DNA of 64,000 nt from Psychrosphaera aestuarii. GTDB lineage: Bacteria; Pseudomonadota; Gammaproteobacteria; Enterobacterales; Alteromonadaceae. A program made the position numbers and the translations under genes. Positions 30,622 through 40,418 of the stretch are shown here, piece by piece (positions within the stretch are counted from its first letter, which is position 1; each line of letters begins with the position of its first letter). The DNA lies in contig NZ_CP072844.1 of NCBI RefSeq assembly GCF_017948405.1, positions 2,046,001 to 2,110,000 on the forward strand, written 5' to 3'. The notes beneath the pieces are model-generated. The model was not told where the DNA came from. It was given only the letters and a program-made list of their open reading frames with translations, and searched no databases.

Positions 30622-30824
30622 AATAATCAGATTGAAGATATCGCCAAACAGCAAAACATTGATGTTGAAGAAGCAAAACACAAACTTATTACGCAAAAAC
30701 AACCGCTGCCGGTTATGGCTACGCCGTCTCAAATTGCAGATCTTATTCTTTTCTTGTGCACTGATACCGCCCGAAGTATTACTGGCTCCTCCTTTCCATC
30801 GATGGGGCGTGGAAGGCGCAATAA
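30622..30824 (+). pseudogene. 3-hydroxybutyrate dehydrogenase remnant (C-terminal part, frameshifted)
   Basis: Translated from 30622, the plus strand reads NNQIEDIAKQQNIDVEEAKH, then KQPLPVMATPSQIADLILFL, CTDTARSITGSSFP, matching the C-terminal third of the short-chain dehydrogenase 3-hydroxybutyrate dehydrogenase. At about 30796 the frame is lost; a one-base shift restores IDGAWKAQ and a stop at 30822-30824, the normal family ending (PVDGGWTAQ-like). The upstream Rossmann and catalytic parts are absent, and a stop lies in frame at 30592. It is thus 5'-truncated and frameshifted, beside scoAB, whose product would act in the same pathway. Confidence 0.85.
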
Positions 30825-30827
30825 ACG

Positions 30828-30874
30828 AAAAAGCCATTTAACTAAAGTTAACAACTAAAGTTAAATGGCTTTTT
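30828..30874. terminator. Long intrinsic terminator after the remnant and the esterase
   Basis: AAAAAGCCATTTAACT (30828-30843) pairs perfectly over 16 bases with AGTTAAATGGCTTTTT (30859-30874). Flanking A and T runs make it work on both strands, for the remnant on the plus strand and the esterase gene on the minus strand. Confidence 0.9.
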
Positions 30875-30948
30875 GACTATTGTTCAATTTAGCTCGGTAA
30901 TAATAGGCCTCTTTGCATTACTAATATTAAATTCACTATTATCAGTAA

Positions 30949-31878
30949 TTAACGATTAACAAAGGATCCAATTAAACTATATAACTCTCTGCACTCCTCA
31001 CTTACTAAATCTTCTATATTCATAAATGCATGGATCATATTTTTAAACTCTCGAACCTCGACATTGACCCCTGCTAACCTTAACTTTTTGGCATACTCAA
31101 GACCTTCATCGCGCAGTGGATCGCAACCTGCAATTACTACTAGGCTGTCAGGCATAGTGGCATCAAATGGTCCAAATAATGGCGACATTGCCTCACGGTC
31201 TTCATAATCATCAAAATAGTTATCGAAATACCATTGAATTCGTGTTTTCTCTAATAAAAATCCTGTGCCGTTATCTTCTACCGAAGGCATACTAGAAGTG
31301 TAATCAACACTTGGATAGATAAGAATTTGTTTGTCTATTTTTAACGACTTATCCGTCATCGCGCGAATGGCAAGAGTCGTGCATATTGCACCACCAGCGC
31401 TATCACCGGCAATAAGCACCTTATTTCCATATTGAACATTCTTTAAAACTTGATGAAAGCCTTTAACCACATCTTCACAATCGTTAATACCAGCGGGATA
31501 AGGAAACTCCGGCGCTAAACGATACTCGACACTAATAACAATACAGCGAGCAGCAATAGCTATTTTTCTGCACATGGGATCGTAAAGCTCAGTGCTTCCG
31601 CACATATGGCCACCGCCATGAAAATAAATGAGAACTGGTAACTCTTCTTCTGGTGCTGGACTATAAACTTTAACGGGTATTTCCATTTGATCAGCAAATA
31701 CATAACCATCTTCAGCGTATGCCAACTTTGGAACTTGCGTAACGAACGCGGCTAGTTTTGCTAAATTTGCTCTCGCTAATTCTGGAGTTGCAACTACACC
31801 ATCTTCTTTTGCTTGAGCGATTGCTTGGTTTACACCAGTAATAAATTCATTCAAATGTTCAGCTAATTCACCACGCAT
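30949..31878 (-). CDS. HSL-family alpha/beta hydrolase (esterase/lipase)
   Basis: A 309-residue serine hydrolase of the hormone-sensitive-lipase group. The oxyanion motif HGGG is at residues 87-90, the nucleophile Ser160 lies in GDSAGG, and the acid and base are probably in GCDPLRDE and MIHAFMN. No signal peptide. Its ATG follows directly on the TAA of a decayed transporter reading frame, with AAGGAAC just upstream, so it was once the second gene of an operon. Substrate unknown. Confidence 0.9.
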   Translation of the reverse strand: MRGELAEHLNEFITGVNQAIAQAKEDGVVATPELARANLAKLAAFVTQVPKLAYAEDGYVFADQMEIPVKVYSPAPEEELPVLIYFHGGGHMCGSTELYDPMCRKIAIAARCIVISVEYRLAPEFPYPAGINDCEDVVKGFHQVLKNVQYGNKVLIAGDSAGGAICTTLAIRAMTDKSLKIDKQILIYPSVDYTSSMPSVEDNGTGFLLEKTRIQWYFDNYFDDYEDREAMSPLFGPFDATMPDSLVVIAGCDPLRDEGLEYAKKLRLAGVNVEVREFKNMIHAFMNIEDLVSEECRELYSLIGSFVNR

Positions 31879-32168
31879 TTATTGTTCCTTTTTTGGATTG
31901 GTTTCAGGCAAAAAGAAACTGCCGACAAAGAAGCTACTACTTACTAAGCCAATGAGCAAGAATGACACAGTGTAGTCGCCCATGTTTAAATCGACTAACT
32001 TACCAAATAACCAAAGTACAATAGTAGCTACGTAGCAACTAATTTAACAAAATCAATAGCTTAGCTATGTCATTTCCGCACCGTCACCAGCAATTAAAAC
32101 AATTACTTGGATTAAGTTGTTAGCGCTAGGATATGGTACAACAGCTTACTAACCTTATAAATATTCAT
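31879..32168 (-). pseudogene. Remnant of a membrane transporter gene (MFS-like)
   Basis: On the minus strand a good ribosome-binding site (AGGAAAAAAG) precedes ATG at 32168, which codes only MNIYKVSKLLYHILALTT before a stop. After several stops, a frame open from 32043 to the TAA at 31879 encodes about 54 residues with two hydrophobic segments (VATIVLWLFGKLVD; VSFLLIGLVSSSFFVGSFFL) and the ending PETNPKKEQ, like the last helices of a major-facilitator transporter. I read this as a gene with a large internal deletion. The 5' piece could be unrelated. The rest of the gap, 32169-32327, shows nothing I can name. Confidence 0.65.
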
Positions 32169-32327
32169 CTTTTTTCCTTAAAGTTTCGTTGTACAAATTT
32201 CACTTCATCATAGCTTTTTTAACAATGCTACTGTAGTGCAGTGGCAAAATGTAAAAGGATATTTCACAAACACTAATATTAATGCCAGAATAAGACGAAT
32301 AATAAAAATACAATTAAAGGTAACATT

Positions 32328-33545
32328 TTGAGCATTCAGTTTTTGGCCAAACAACCTATTCTTGACATTAACTCTGATGTCATTGGATACGAGTTGCTAT
32401 ATAGAGATTCAGAAGAAAACGCCTTTCCTCCGGGGTTAACTGATGAACAAGCCTCTGCAAGAATGTTTTATGAAACCGCCCTATTCCACGGTATCAACAA
32501 TGTCACCGAGCAACGAAAAGCGTTTGTTAACCTATGCGATAAAAGTGTTCTTCGACAGCTGCCAAACCTTATCCCACGAGAGAATTTAATTGTTGAAATT
32601 GTTGAGCGCAGTAGTGTCGATGACGATACGATCGTAGCTATTGCTGAACTTCACGAGTTAGGTTACGTATTTGCACTCGATGACTACGATTTTGATACTA
32701 AATGGTCCCAACTAGAACCTTATCTCAGCTATGTTAAATTTGATATTCCAGAAGACAATGCTTTAATCGCACCAACAGTCGAAAAAATTAAGGCTAATTT
32801 TCCGAACGTAAAGTTAGTCGCCGAACGTATTGAAACTAAGTTACAAGCTGATTTTGCTTTTGCTTGTGGGGTTGATTATTTACAAGGGTATTATTTTGCC
32901 AAACCACAGGTTATGAAATTTAGAAACATTGACCCATCAAAAGTGGTCGCAATGGAGCTGGTTAGTTGCCTCACTAAAGAACTACTCGACTTTGACCATG
33001 TTTCTAAAATTTTAAGTCGTGACATTAGCCTAACCGCACGAGTTATAAAACTAGCAAATGTATCTTTAGCCTTTAGAAACCTTAATATATCTAGCATTAA
33101 TAAAGCAGTTGTTTATTTGGGTGAAGATATGATGCGTAAATTTATTTCAGTTGTTGCTGTCTCTAAACTAGCGACTGATAAACCAGACGAAATTGTATTG
33201 CTTGGGTTAAGACGTGCGCTCTTTATACAGAATTTACCCGCATTAATTGGACAAAAAGAATCTCCTACTGGTTTTCTTGTCGGGTTACTATCCGTACTAG
33301 ACGCAATTTTAGACTGCTCCATTGAGGAGGTAATAAACAAACTGCAACTACAAGAAAAAATGGCCAATAGTCTTCTTAATTACGAAGGACAATATGGTTG
33401 TGCGTTACAACTTGTAAAATATGTAGAAATCGCTGACTGGAAAAATGTAATCGCACTTATTGCTGAAAAGTTTCCTGGGCAAGAGTTTAATATTGACGGT
33501 TTATATGTAGAGGCATCTAAACAGTCAGAGGCACTGTTACGTTAA
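32328..33545 (+). CDS. EAL-HDOD signalling protein (YuxH/CdgJ type)
   Basis: A 405-residue cytosolic protein with an N-terminal EAL-like domain (about 1-190) and a C-terminal HDOD domain (about 195-390). The EAL motif is replaced (YELLYRDS) and VEIVERS and FALDDYDFD stand where metal ligands occur in active enzymes, as in the YuxH/CdgJ class usually thought inactive as phosphodiesterases. HDOD proteins act as signalling scaffolds. The start is TTG at 32328 with AAAGGT seven bases upstream. Confidence 0.88.
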   Translation: MSIQFLAKQPILDINSDVIGYELLYRDSEENAFPPGLTDEQASARMFYETALFHGINNVTEQRKAFVNLCDKSVLRQLPNLIPRENLIVEIVERSSVDDDTIVAIAELHELGYVFALDDYDFDTKWSQLEPYLSYVKFDIPEDNALIAPTVEKIKANFPNVKLVAERIETKLQADFAFACGVDYLQGYYFAKPQVMKFRNIDPSKVVAMELVSCLTKELLDFDHVSKILSRDISLTARVIKLANVSLAFRNLNISSINKAVVYLGEDMMRKFISVVAVSKLATDKPDEIVLLGLRRALFIQNLPALIGQKESPTGFLVGLLSVLDAILDCSIEEVINKLQLQEKMANSLLNYEGQYGCALQLVKYVEIADWKNVIALIAEKFPGQEFNIDGLYVEASKQSEALLR

Positions 33546-33572
33546 TTTAGCCTTGGTTTTATCTTCTGCAAA

Positions 33573-33818
33573 TTACAGACGACTGATCAAAGCTAGTTTT
33601 TGATGGCGTGACAACTTTTTTATTTGATATTCCCTCTTCGACGCGTCACTTCTAGACTCCGCGCTTTCGGTGTATACCATTGCGACAGGCAGTCGACAGC
33701 GAGTGTATTTTGCACCAACCCCAGAGTTATGCTGTTGTAATCTGCGAGCACAATCTGTGGTAATTCCTGTATATAAACTCTCGTCTGCGCATTTTAATAT
33801 ATAAACAAACCAACTCAT
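33573..33818 (-). CDS. GIY-YIG domain protein (YhbQ-like)
   Basis: An 81-residue single-domain GIY-YIG protein of the UPF0213/YhbQ group. The motif reads YILKCADESLYTGITTD, with the conserved Arg in CARRLQQHNSG and Glu in SKREYQIKKL. Length equals the domain. Members have weak nuclease activity or unknown roles. It is convergent with the EAL-HDOD gene (27-base gap). Confidence 0.9.
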   Translation of the reverse strand: MSWFVYILKCADESLYTGITTDCARRLQQHNSGVGAKYTRCRLPVAMVYTESAESRSDASKREYQIKKLSRHQKLALISRL

Positions 33819-33932
33819 TAGTGATTTATGGCCCTATAATTGTCCGTGTTGATTGCTAAAAGAGCAGTTTTCAGTTAGTCTTCAGCGCCTTTTGCCCTTG
33901 AGCAAATTCTAATTTTTTTAAAGTGAGTGTTA

Positions 33933-35360
33933 ATGCAATTTACCGACTTAGGTCTTTCCGACGCGCTGTTGAGTGCGATCAACGATCAGGGTTACACCAG
34001 CCCTTCTCCAATCCAAGCCCAGGCAATCCCAGCCGTGTTAGAAGGCCAAGACGTTATGGCCGCCGCACAAACGGGTACCGGCAAGACTGCAGGTTTTACA
34101 CTCCCTTTATTAGAGCGATTATCCAAAGGTCAACGCGCAAAAGCAAATCAAGTTCGAGCTTTAGTACTTACACCAACACGTGAACTCGCTGCACAAGTTG
34201 CACAAAGCGTTGAAACTTATGGAAAAAACCTACCTCTTCGCTCAACAGTTGTATTTGGTGGTGTTAAAATAAACCCACAAATGATGGCCTTACGCAAAGG
34301 TGTTGACATCCTTATCGCCACGCCAGGTCGTTTGATGGACTTATATAGTCAAAATGCAGTTAAGTTTGACCAACTAGAAGTTTTAATTTTAGATGAAGCC
34401 GACCGTATGTTAGATATGGGCTTTATTCATGACATCAAAAAAATACTTAAAATCTTACCGGTCAAACGTCAAAACTTAATGTTCTCAGCAACGTTTTCTG
34501 ACGATATTAAGGAATTAGCGCAAGGTCTTATGAACAATCCTGTTCATATCTCAGTATCGCCAGCAAACTCGACAACCGCGACTGTTGAACAAACCTTATA
34601 CAATGTTGATCAAAGCTTTAAAGCTCGTTTATTAATAAAGCTAATAAAGAAAAACGATTGGCAACAAGTGTTAGTTTTCTCTAGAACAAAGCATGGCGCA
34701 AACCGCTTAGCTAAGAATCTTGACTCAAAAGGTATTACCGCAGCTGCTATCCATGGCAATAAAAGCCAAGCAGCACGAACCAAAGCACTTGCCAACTTCA
34801 AAGATAAATCGATTCGCGTTTTAGTTGCGACAGACATCGCAGCGCGAGGATTAGACATAGAGCAATTGCCACAAGTGGTTAACTATGACTTGCCTCAAGT
34901 GGCTGAAGACTACGTTCACCGTATTGGCCGAACAGGCCGTGCCGGTGCAGAAGGTAAAGCAGTTTCATTAGTATCGGGCGATGAATTTAATAGTTTGACT
35001 GATATCGAGCAATTGATTCAAAAACACATCGAACGTCAAGTGGACGAAGATTTTGTGCCGCAAATGCCACTGCCTAAAGCGCGTGATATTAGACCACCAA
35101 AAAAGAAAAAACCTAAAAAGAACAAGTCATTAAACGACAGTTCTGCTGAAGATAAAAAACCTCAGCGTCGTTCAAATGGTCCAAGGCCCGCAAATTCTGC
35201 AAATAAGCCAAGTAGAAAACCAGCCGCTAAGTCTGGCTCAAACTCAGGCGCTAAACCAAACAATAGATCAAACAGCAAACCGGGCTCTAAACCGTCAAAT
35301 AGACCGGCCAATAAGCCAGGTCAAGGTCGCCCAGCAAACAAAAATACCAATAAGTCTTGA
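33933..35360 (+). CDS. rhlE: DEAD-box RNA helicase, RhlE-like
   Basis: ATP-dependent RNA helicase, 475 residues. In order: Q motif ([14 protein letters not shown]), motif [15 protein letters not shown], motif [14 protein letters not shown] in FSATF, and [10 protein letters not shown]. The N-terminal [11 protein letters not shown] and overall pattern are RhlE. From about residue 370 there is a disordered tail rich in K, N, S, P and R (repeated units such as KPSNRP, KPGSKP). The ATG at 33933 is preferred over an upstream GTG at 33927. Confidence 0.92.
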   Translation: MQFTDLGLSDALLSAINDQGYTSPSPIQAQAIPAVLEGQDVMAAAQTGTGKTAGFTLPLLERLSKGQRAKANQVRALVLTPTRELAAQVAQSVETYGKNLPLRSTVVFGGVKINPQMMALRKGVDILIATPGRLMDLYSQNAVKFDQLEVLILDEADRMLDMGFIHDIKKILKILPVKRQNLMFSATFSDDIKELAQGLMNNPVHISVSPANSTTATVEQTLYNVDQSFKARLLIKLIKKNDWQQVLVFSRTKHGANRLAKNLDSKGITAAAIHGNKSQAARTKALANFKDKSIRVLVATDIAARGLDIEQLPQVVNYDLPQVAEDYVHRIGRTGRAGAEGKAVSLVSGDEFNSLTDIEQLIQKHIERQVDEDFVPQMPLPKARDIRPPKKKKPKKNKSLNDSSAEDKKPQRRSNGPRPANSANKPSRKPAAKSGSNSGAKPNNRSNSKPGSKPSNRPANKPGQGRPANKNTNKS

Positions 35361-35446
35361 TATAGATCAGGCATCCTAGCCTAAACCTTTGTTTGCTTAT
35401 TAGTTAAGGGTTACACTTAAACGGTTCTTTATATGGAGTCGATTAA

Positions 35447-37123
35447 GTGCATAACCCTTTAATTTTAGAAATCATCTACCTTCTTCTTGCCGCCGTTATA
35501 ATGGTGCCCCTCTGCCAAGCTATTCGTTTAGGTGCGGTACCTGGCTTTTTAATCGCTGGTATTATTATCGGTCCTTCTGCTCTTGGTTTAATATCAGATG
35601 TCGCCCATATCACTCATATATCCGAATTTGGCGTTGTGTTGTTACTGTTTGTCATTGGCATGGAAATGAAGCCTTCTTTTCTATGGAAAATAAAGCGTCT
35701 AGTGTTTGGCTTGGGCTCCCTGCAAGTGTTAGTAACAAGTCTAGTTTTAATCTCTATTGCTAAATTTTTATTAGGACTTAATTGGTCAGCCGCAATCATC
35801 ATTGGCTCCGCATTATCACTTTCATCAACTGCATTCGTGTTACAAATACTTACCCAACAAAAATCATTAAACTCCGAATTTGGTCGCTCAACCGTCGCTG
35901 TTTTACTAATGCAAGACTTGGCCGTTGTGCCGTTATTGGCCTTGATTCCGCTGCTATCTGAATCTAATGCTGTAACGCAAAGTTTAGGTTTTGCAGTTAT
36001 GCAGTCGGTAGGCATTATCGTGGCCGTCATCATGATAGGTAAGTATTTATTGAACCCATTACTTTACCGAGTTGCAAAGTCTGCAAATGCCGAGGTATTT
36101 ACCGCTACTGCAGTTTTAATCGTTTTAGGAACGGCCTACTTAACAGAAATAGCCGGGCTATCTATGGCCATGGGCGCGTTTTTGGCGGGTTTATTAATTT
36201 CTGATTCGGCCTATCGCCATCAAATAAAAGCCGAAGTGCAACCGTTCAGAGGGTTACTGCTCGGCGCGTTCTTTATTTCTATGGGTATGTCTTTAAACAT
36301 TCCTTTATTGCTAGAGTCGCCTTTATTGGTATTTTCGTTAATGTTAGCGACGATTTTAATTAAAGTAGTGATTCTAGCGGGACTTGCTCGAGGGTTTGGT
36401 CACAATTGGACAAAGTCTGCGTCTATCGCCTTTATCCTAGGTCAAAGTGGAGAGTTTGCTTTAGTGCTGTTTTCGCTGGCATTTGCCGCCGACATATTAA
36501 CGAGCTATCAGTTCAATATTGCCATGTTAGTTGTATTGGTAAGTATGTTAGTTACACCTTTGTTAGCCGTTATTGCAAATCGATATAATAACAAACAAGC
36601 TGCATTTGAAGGCTTACATAATGAGATGCCAGAATGTTCGGTCGTTTTAGCTGGCTTTGGTCGCGTTGGCCGCAGCATTGGCGCTATTTTAGAAAGTGCA
36701 GGCGTTAGCTATGTTGCCTTTGATCGTTCCAGTGAAATTGTTAAAAAGTATCAAGACAATTACCCAGTATTTTATGGCGATGTTAACCAATCTCACTTAT
36801 TAAATTCGGCTGGCATTCATCATGCAAAACTCGCTATTGTTACATTAAACGATACCGCAGCTGCCCTCGAGCTTGTTGAGTCACTTCGACATCGCTTTGC
36901 CGATCTTAAAATCATTGCAAGAGCTCACAACAGCGATAACTGTTTAGAGCTACTTCAACATGGTGCAAACGAGGTTGTTTCTGAAAATATGGAAGCAAGT
37001 ATCGAACTTACCGAATTAGCATTAAAAGCGAATAACATCGATGACAAAGATATTCAGCAACTTTTATCGGTATTTCGATTAAATTACTATAATAAAATAA
37101 GAGATATGACCGATAACCTATAA
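35447..37123 (+). CDS. CPA2-family cation:proton antiporter with TrkA-N domain
   Basis: A 558-residue inner-membrane protein of the KefB/KefC/YbaL type. About twelve helices (1-385) include the conserved AMGAFLAGLLIS and the RLGAVPGFLIAGIIIGP N-terminal motif. The C-terminal cytosolic RCK/TrkA-N domain has the dinucleotide motif LAGFGRVGRSIG. Such proteins export K+ or Na+ in exchange for H+, often gated by nucleotides or glutathione adducts. No KefF/KefG ancillary gene is adjacent. Start GTG at 35447 with GGAG nine bases upstream. Confidence 0.9.
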   Translation: MHNPLILEIIYLLLAAVIMVPLCQAIRLGAVPGFLIAGIIIGPSALGLISDVAHITHISEFGVVLLLFVIGMEMKPSFLWKIKRLVFGLGSLQVLVTSLVLISIAKFLLGLNWSAAIIIGSALSLSSTAFVLQILTQQKSLNSEFGRSTVAVLLMQDLAVVPLLALIPLLSESNAVTQSLGFAVMQSVGIIVAVIMIGKYLLNPLLYRVAKSANAEVFTATAVLIVLGTAYLTEIAGLSMAMGAFLAGLLISDSAYRHQIKAEVQPFRGLLLGAFFISMGMSLNIPLLLESPLLVFSLMLATILIKVVILAGLARGFGHNWTKSASIAFILGQSGEFALVLFSLAFAADILTSYQFNIAMLVVLVSMLVTPLLAVIANRYNNKQAAFEGLHNEMPECSVVLAGFGRVGRSIGAILESAGVSYVAFDRSSEIVKKYQDNYPVFYGDVNQSHLLNSAGIHHAKLAIVTLNDTAAALELVESLRHRFADLKIIARAHNSDNCLELLQHGANEVVSENMEASIELTELALKANNIDDKDIQQLLSVFRLNYYNKIRDMTDNL

Positions 37124-37167
37124 GGGTGCATTAATGCTCCTACAATATTGGGAGTTGAAGTAAAATA

Positions 37168-40100
37168 ATGTGGTATTCAGTAAAATCGAAATTCTGTCTA
37201 TTAATTGTATTATCAGGCCTTTTTCTTGTTGGCTGTAGCTCAGGCGATAGTAACGACGAGCCAACTGACACAGATACGACTATTTCTTTTTCGGTCGCTG
37301 TCTCCCCTGTTGATTTCCAATTGTCTGTGGGTCAAGAAGTTCAACTTAGCTACGCGATTACTGCTGATACTGCCTTAACCGTTCAACCTAGCCTTGTTGC
37401 TCAACCCTCTCTTGGACAAGTTAGCTTTAATACAGCAGACCAAACAATCACGGTTTCTGCAGGGCAAACAGCAGGCACTGAACAATTTAATATAAGTTTT
37501 ACCTCCGGCGACATCGTAGAAGTTATTGCAATAACATTTACTGTCAACGACTCAACAGATTCAGATGGTGACGGCGGTACAGATAATGGCAGTGATGAAA
37601 CTATTATTTATCAAGTCACTTGGCCAACAGACTACATAACCCTATTTGAAGACGAAGTGATCGCGATTAATATCAACCGAAACTATTCGCTTGGTAACGA
37701 CGTAGTCGAAAACTTCTATTTAAACGCGGCAAACCTTAACGGGCAGCTATCGCAAGACGACAGTCAGTATTTAATTTCAGCTGACGAAGCGGAACAAGAC
37801 ACTTACGGTGAATTACTGGCAGTCAGTGAATACAATGGTGTTGTTACTGAACGTGCGATGCAAATCATTTATTATAATAAAAACCGCAATTTAGAAACGC
37901 TCGAACCACCCGTGATTGCTCTCATTGAACCGTCAATGGAACTGGATTTATACCAAAGTAAAACACTTAAATTTGATATTTATGACCCTGATTCTGATCG
38001 AATCGCGTATCGCGTTTTATCAGCACCGAGCAGTGTTTCAAGTCATGTTAATAAGGCTGAGTATGGATATGAGTTAACCGTTTCATTAAACGAGCCATTA
38101 ACAAATGCTAGCGAGACATTAGTGCTAGAAGTGAGTGATGGTCATCTTAAGGACCAAATCGATATTGAGTTAACGCAATCAAACAATAACAATTCAGAAA
38201 ACGACGCGCCCGTATTACGCATTGAAGAAAACGTCACTTTAAGTTTAATTAAAAAATTAACGGGTAATGAAACAGATAAAATCGCGCAATTTGCCTATAA
38301 CTTGTCTGACGAAACGCCTGACTTTGTTGATTTATCCTTTTCCTCTACGCAATCAGATTTTACTATCACCAATAATTACCCGTACTTTTCAATCTTTGCC
38401 GATGACGTCTCAAGCCTGCAATATGAGCAAATCACACTCTCAGCTAAAGATGCGGGCTTTGAAACTAAACTAACTTTCCACCTTTATATTAAAGATAACT
38501 TTTTAAGCTTTTTAGGTGGTAATCCAAACCTAGCACCCTTGTTTGATGTCCCGGTGATACCACCGTTGCTCGAGTCGAAGTCCTACACTTTTTCAATACT
38601 AGTCGAAGACTTTGAAAGTCATCCTTATAACATTTCGCTCGTGGCTGACGACAGTGAACTTACGTATAGCGTAGAGGGTGATTCCATTACGATAAACGCT
38701 GCACTATTGGCGACTCCCGATGACCTTATTACCGAGTTTGACATAGTCGTAACCGATGTTTTTGGTAGCGACCGTATTGAAACTGTTCCCTTGACTATCT
38801 ACAAAAACACGCCTCCAACGATTGAGCTTGATACGTCGGCAATTGATGTTGTCGAAACCGGTACACTTGAAATTGCACTGTCTGTTAATGATGTTGATGA
38901 AGGGGCACTAACGCCGCAACTTATTTACGATACGAGCAAGATGCAGGCGACTTTCAGTGAAGGCGTTCTTTCAATTACCGCTTTTGAGCTAACTGAAGCC
39001 TTTACAGATAATTTCATTATTAGAGCTGAAGATGAGTTTGGCGAAGTGACTGAGTTAGAAGTACCGTTAATAATTAGAACCGATAATTCAGCGCCAGTGA
39101 TTACTTTTAGCGAGTCACAAATTGAAATTGCCCCAGGCCAATCTGCCAGTTTACTTGTTAATTATTTTGACCCGGATGGTACCGCACTAACTATTACTCG
39201 CTTTACTAATAATGCCTTATTAACGGAAAGTTATGACCAAAACACGGGCATATTAACGCTCTCATTAGATGCCAGCGCCGCTTTCCAACAAACCATGACA
39301 TTCACCACGACGGCTTCGGATGGGTTTATCACAGTTTCAGAAACACTAACCGTTATAGTCCCTGTAGCCCCGTCACCACCTGAATTAACGATTAATGTAT
39401 TTACACCAGAAGTAGATGAGGAAGAAACCCTCATTATTAATTTCATTAAGTCCGATCAAAATGGCGACAATGTAATGATTACAGTTGCTGACGGTGGCAC
39501 ATTAAATTTTGATACCTTAAATGTGACTGTATTTGACAATTATTTAAGAATCGAGGCGCCAGATAACGTTAATAATGACACTAACTATTCAATAGAAGTT
39601 ACCGCTACGGACGATAGCTCTGCGGCGCTCAGTACTCGTGAAGTTATACAATTTGTTGTCACCCCGGTTAATGATGCTCCGGAAATAGGCTTAGACAGTA
39701 ACACGATATTACTCACCAATGACTACAGCACTCGAATTGATTTGAACATTACAGATGTAGATAATTTACCTGCTGATTTTACCGTTGAATTACTCGCAGG
39801 TAATGGTAATGCGATTCCCAATACATTAGAAATTGTTGGTTTAGATGTTTATTCATTAAGACTTAAAGCCGCATCTAAAGGCATAACAATGGTAGACCAA
39901 CCTCTAAAATTGCGAGTGTTTGATGGACAAACCTATGCAGAAGAAACCATATTAGTTACCACCGTATTACAAAATAGTCCTCCAGACTTTGGCAGCTCAA
40001 TCGACTCGGCACAAGTGCTAGAAGATTACACCGACTTCTTTGATATTATGACCAACGATGCAGACTCAAGCACCGATGGCGATATTGTTACAATAAAGAA

Positions 40101-40347
40101 AATTAATGTCGGTAATGTATCTGGCGCCAACCCAACCATAGTGACAACAATTGATGGCGTAACTGTTGAAACGCAAACGGGTGTTGGTGTAACCATTACC
40201 CAAATAGAGCAATTTATCGCAAATAATAGAATTCATGTTCAAACAGATTTAGGATCTGGAGGCTCGAACGTAACATTATCTATAATTGCAACCGATGGTT
40301 ATGTTGATGCCATTCATTCACTGCAGCTAAAGATTGTTACACCATAG
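37168..40347 (+). CDS. Large lipoprotein with tandem cadherin/Ig-like repeats
   Basis: A 1059-residue surface or periplasmic protein. The signal ends in lipobox LVGC (Cys23), followed by an Asp/Ser/Thr-rich linker. Then come about nine beta-sandwich units of ~95 residues, several opening with NDAPVL, NTPPTIEL, NSAPVITF, SPPELTI, NDAPEIGL and NSPPDF, as in bacterial cadherin-like and Big-type domains. Acidic calcium-type motifs (DVDEG, DPDGT) recur. Such proteins often mediate adhesion or cell-surface binding; partner unknown. Pairs with no neighbour; the composition is acidic. Confidence 0.8.
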   Translation: MWYSVKSKFCLLIVLSGLFLVGCSSGDSNDEPTDTDTTISFSVAVSPVDFQLSVGQEVQLSYAITADTALTVQPSLVAQPSLGQVSFNTADQTITVSAGQTAGTEQFNISFTSGDIVEVIAITFTVNDSTDSDGDGGTDNGSDETIIYQVTWPTDYITLFEDEVIAININRNYSLGNDVVENFYLNAANLNGQLSQDDSQYLISADEAEQDTYGELLAVSEYNGVVTERAMQIIYYNKNRNLETLEPPVIALIEPSMELDLYQSKTLKFDIYDPDSDRIAYRVLSAPSSVSSHVNKAEYGYELTVSLNEPLTNASETLVLEVSDGHLKDQIDIELTQSNNNNSENDAPVLRIEENVTLSLIKKLTGNETDKIAQFAYNLSDETPDFVDLSFSSTQSDFTITNNYPYFSIFADDVSSLQYEQITLSAKDAGFETKLTFHLYIKDNFLSFLGGNPNLAPLFDVPVIPPLLESKSYTFSILVEDFESHPYNISLVADDSELTYSVEGDSITINAALLATPDDLITEFDIVVTDVFGSDRIETVPLTIYKNTPPTIELDTSAIDVVETGTLEIALSVNDVDEGALTPQLIYDTSKMQATFSEGVLSITAFELTEAFTDNFIIRAEDEFGEVTELEVPLIIRTDNSAPVITFSESQIEIAPGQSASLLVNYFDPDGTALTITRFTNNALLTESYDQNTGILTLSLDASAAFQQTMTFTTTASDGFITVSETLTVIVPVAPSPPELTINVFTPEVDEEETLIINFIKSDQNGDNVMITVADGGTLNFDTLNVTVFDNYLRIEAPDNVNNDTNYSIEVTATDDSSAALSTREVIQFVVTPVNDAPEIGLDSNTILLTNDYSTRIDLNITDVDNLPADFTVELLAGNGNAIPNTLEIVGLDVYSLRLKAASKGITMVDQPLKLRVFDGQTYAEETILVTTVLQNSPPDFGSSIDSAQVLEDYTDFFDIMTNDADSSTDGDIVTIKKINVGNVSGANPTIVTTIDGVTVETQTGVGVTITQIEQFIANNRIHVQTDLGSGGSNVTLSIIATDGYVDAIHSLQLKIVTP

Positions 40348-40418
40348 CCGTTTTTGCACTTGCACAAGTCAGTAAATAAAAGTTAAATGACTTATTATTT
40401 ATTGGCTTGGAGCCGCGA

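Noticed and set aside
30632-30841. Open frame of 69 codons on the plus strand (TTG start)
   Set aside because: It is another frame of the dehydrogenase remnant; only the frame starting near 30622 has family similarity.
37124-37167. Palindrome GCATTAATGC after the antiporter gene
   Set aside because: Short, AT-centred, no T-run; too weak for a terminator or operator call.
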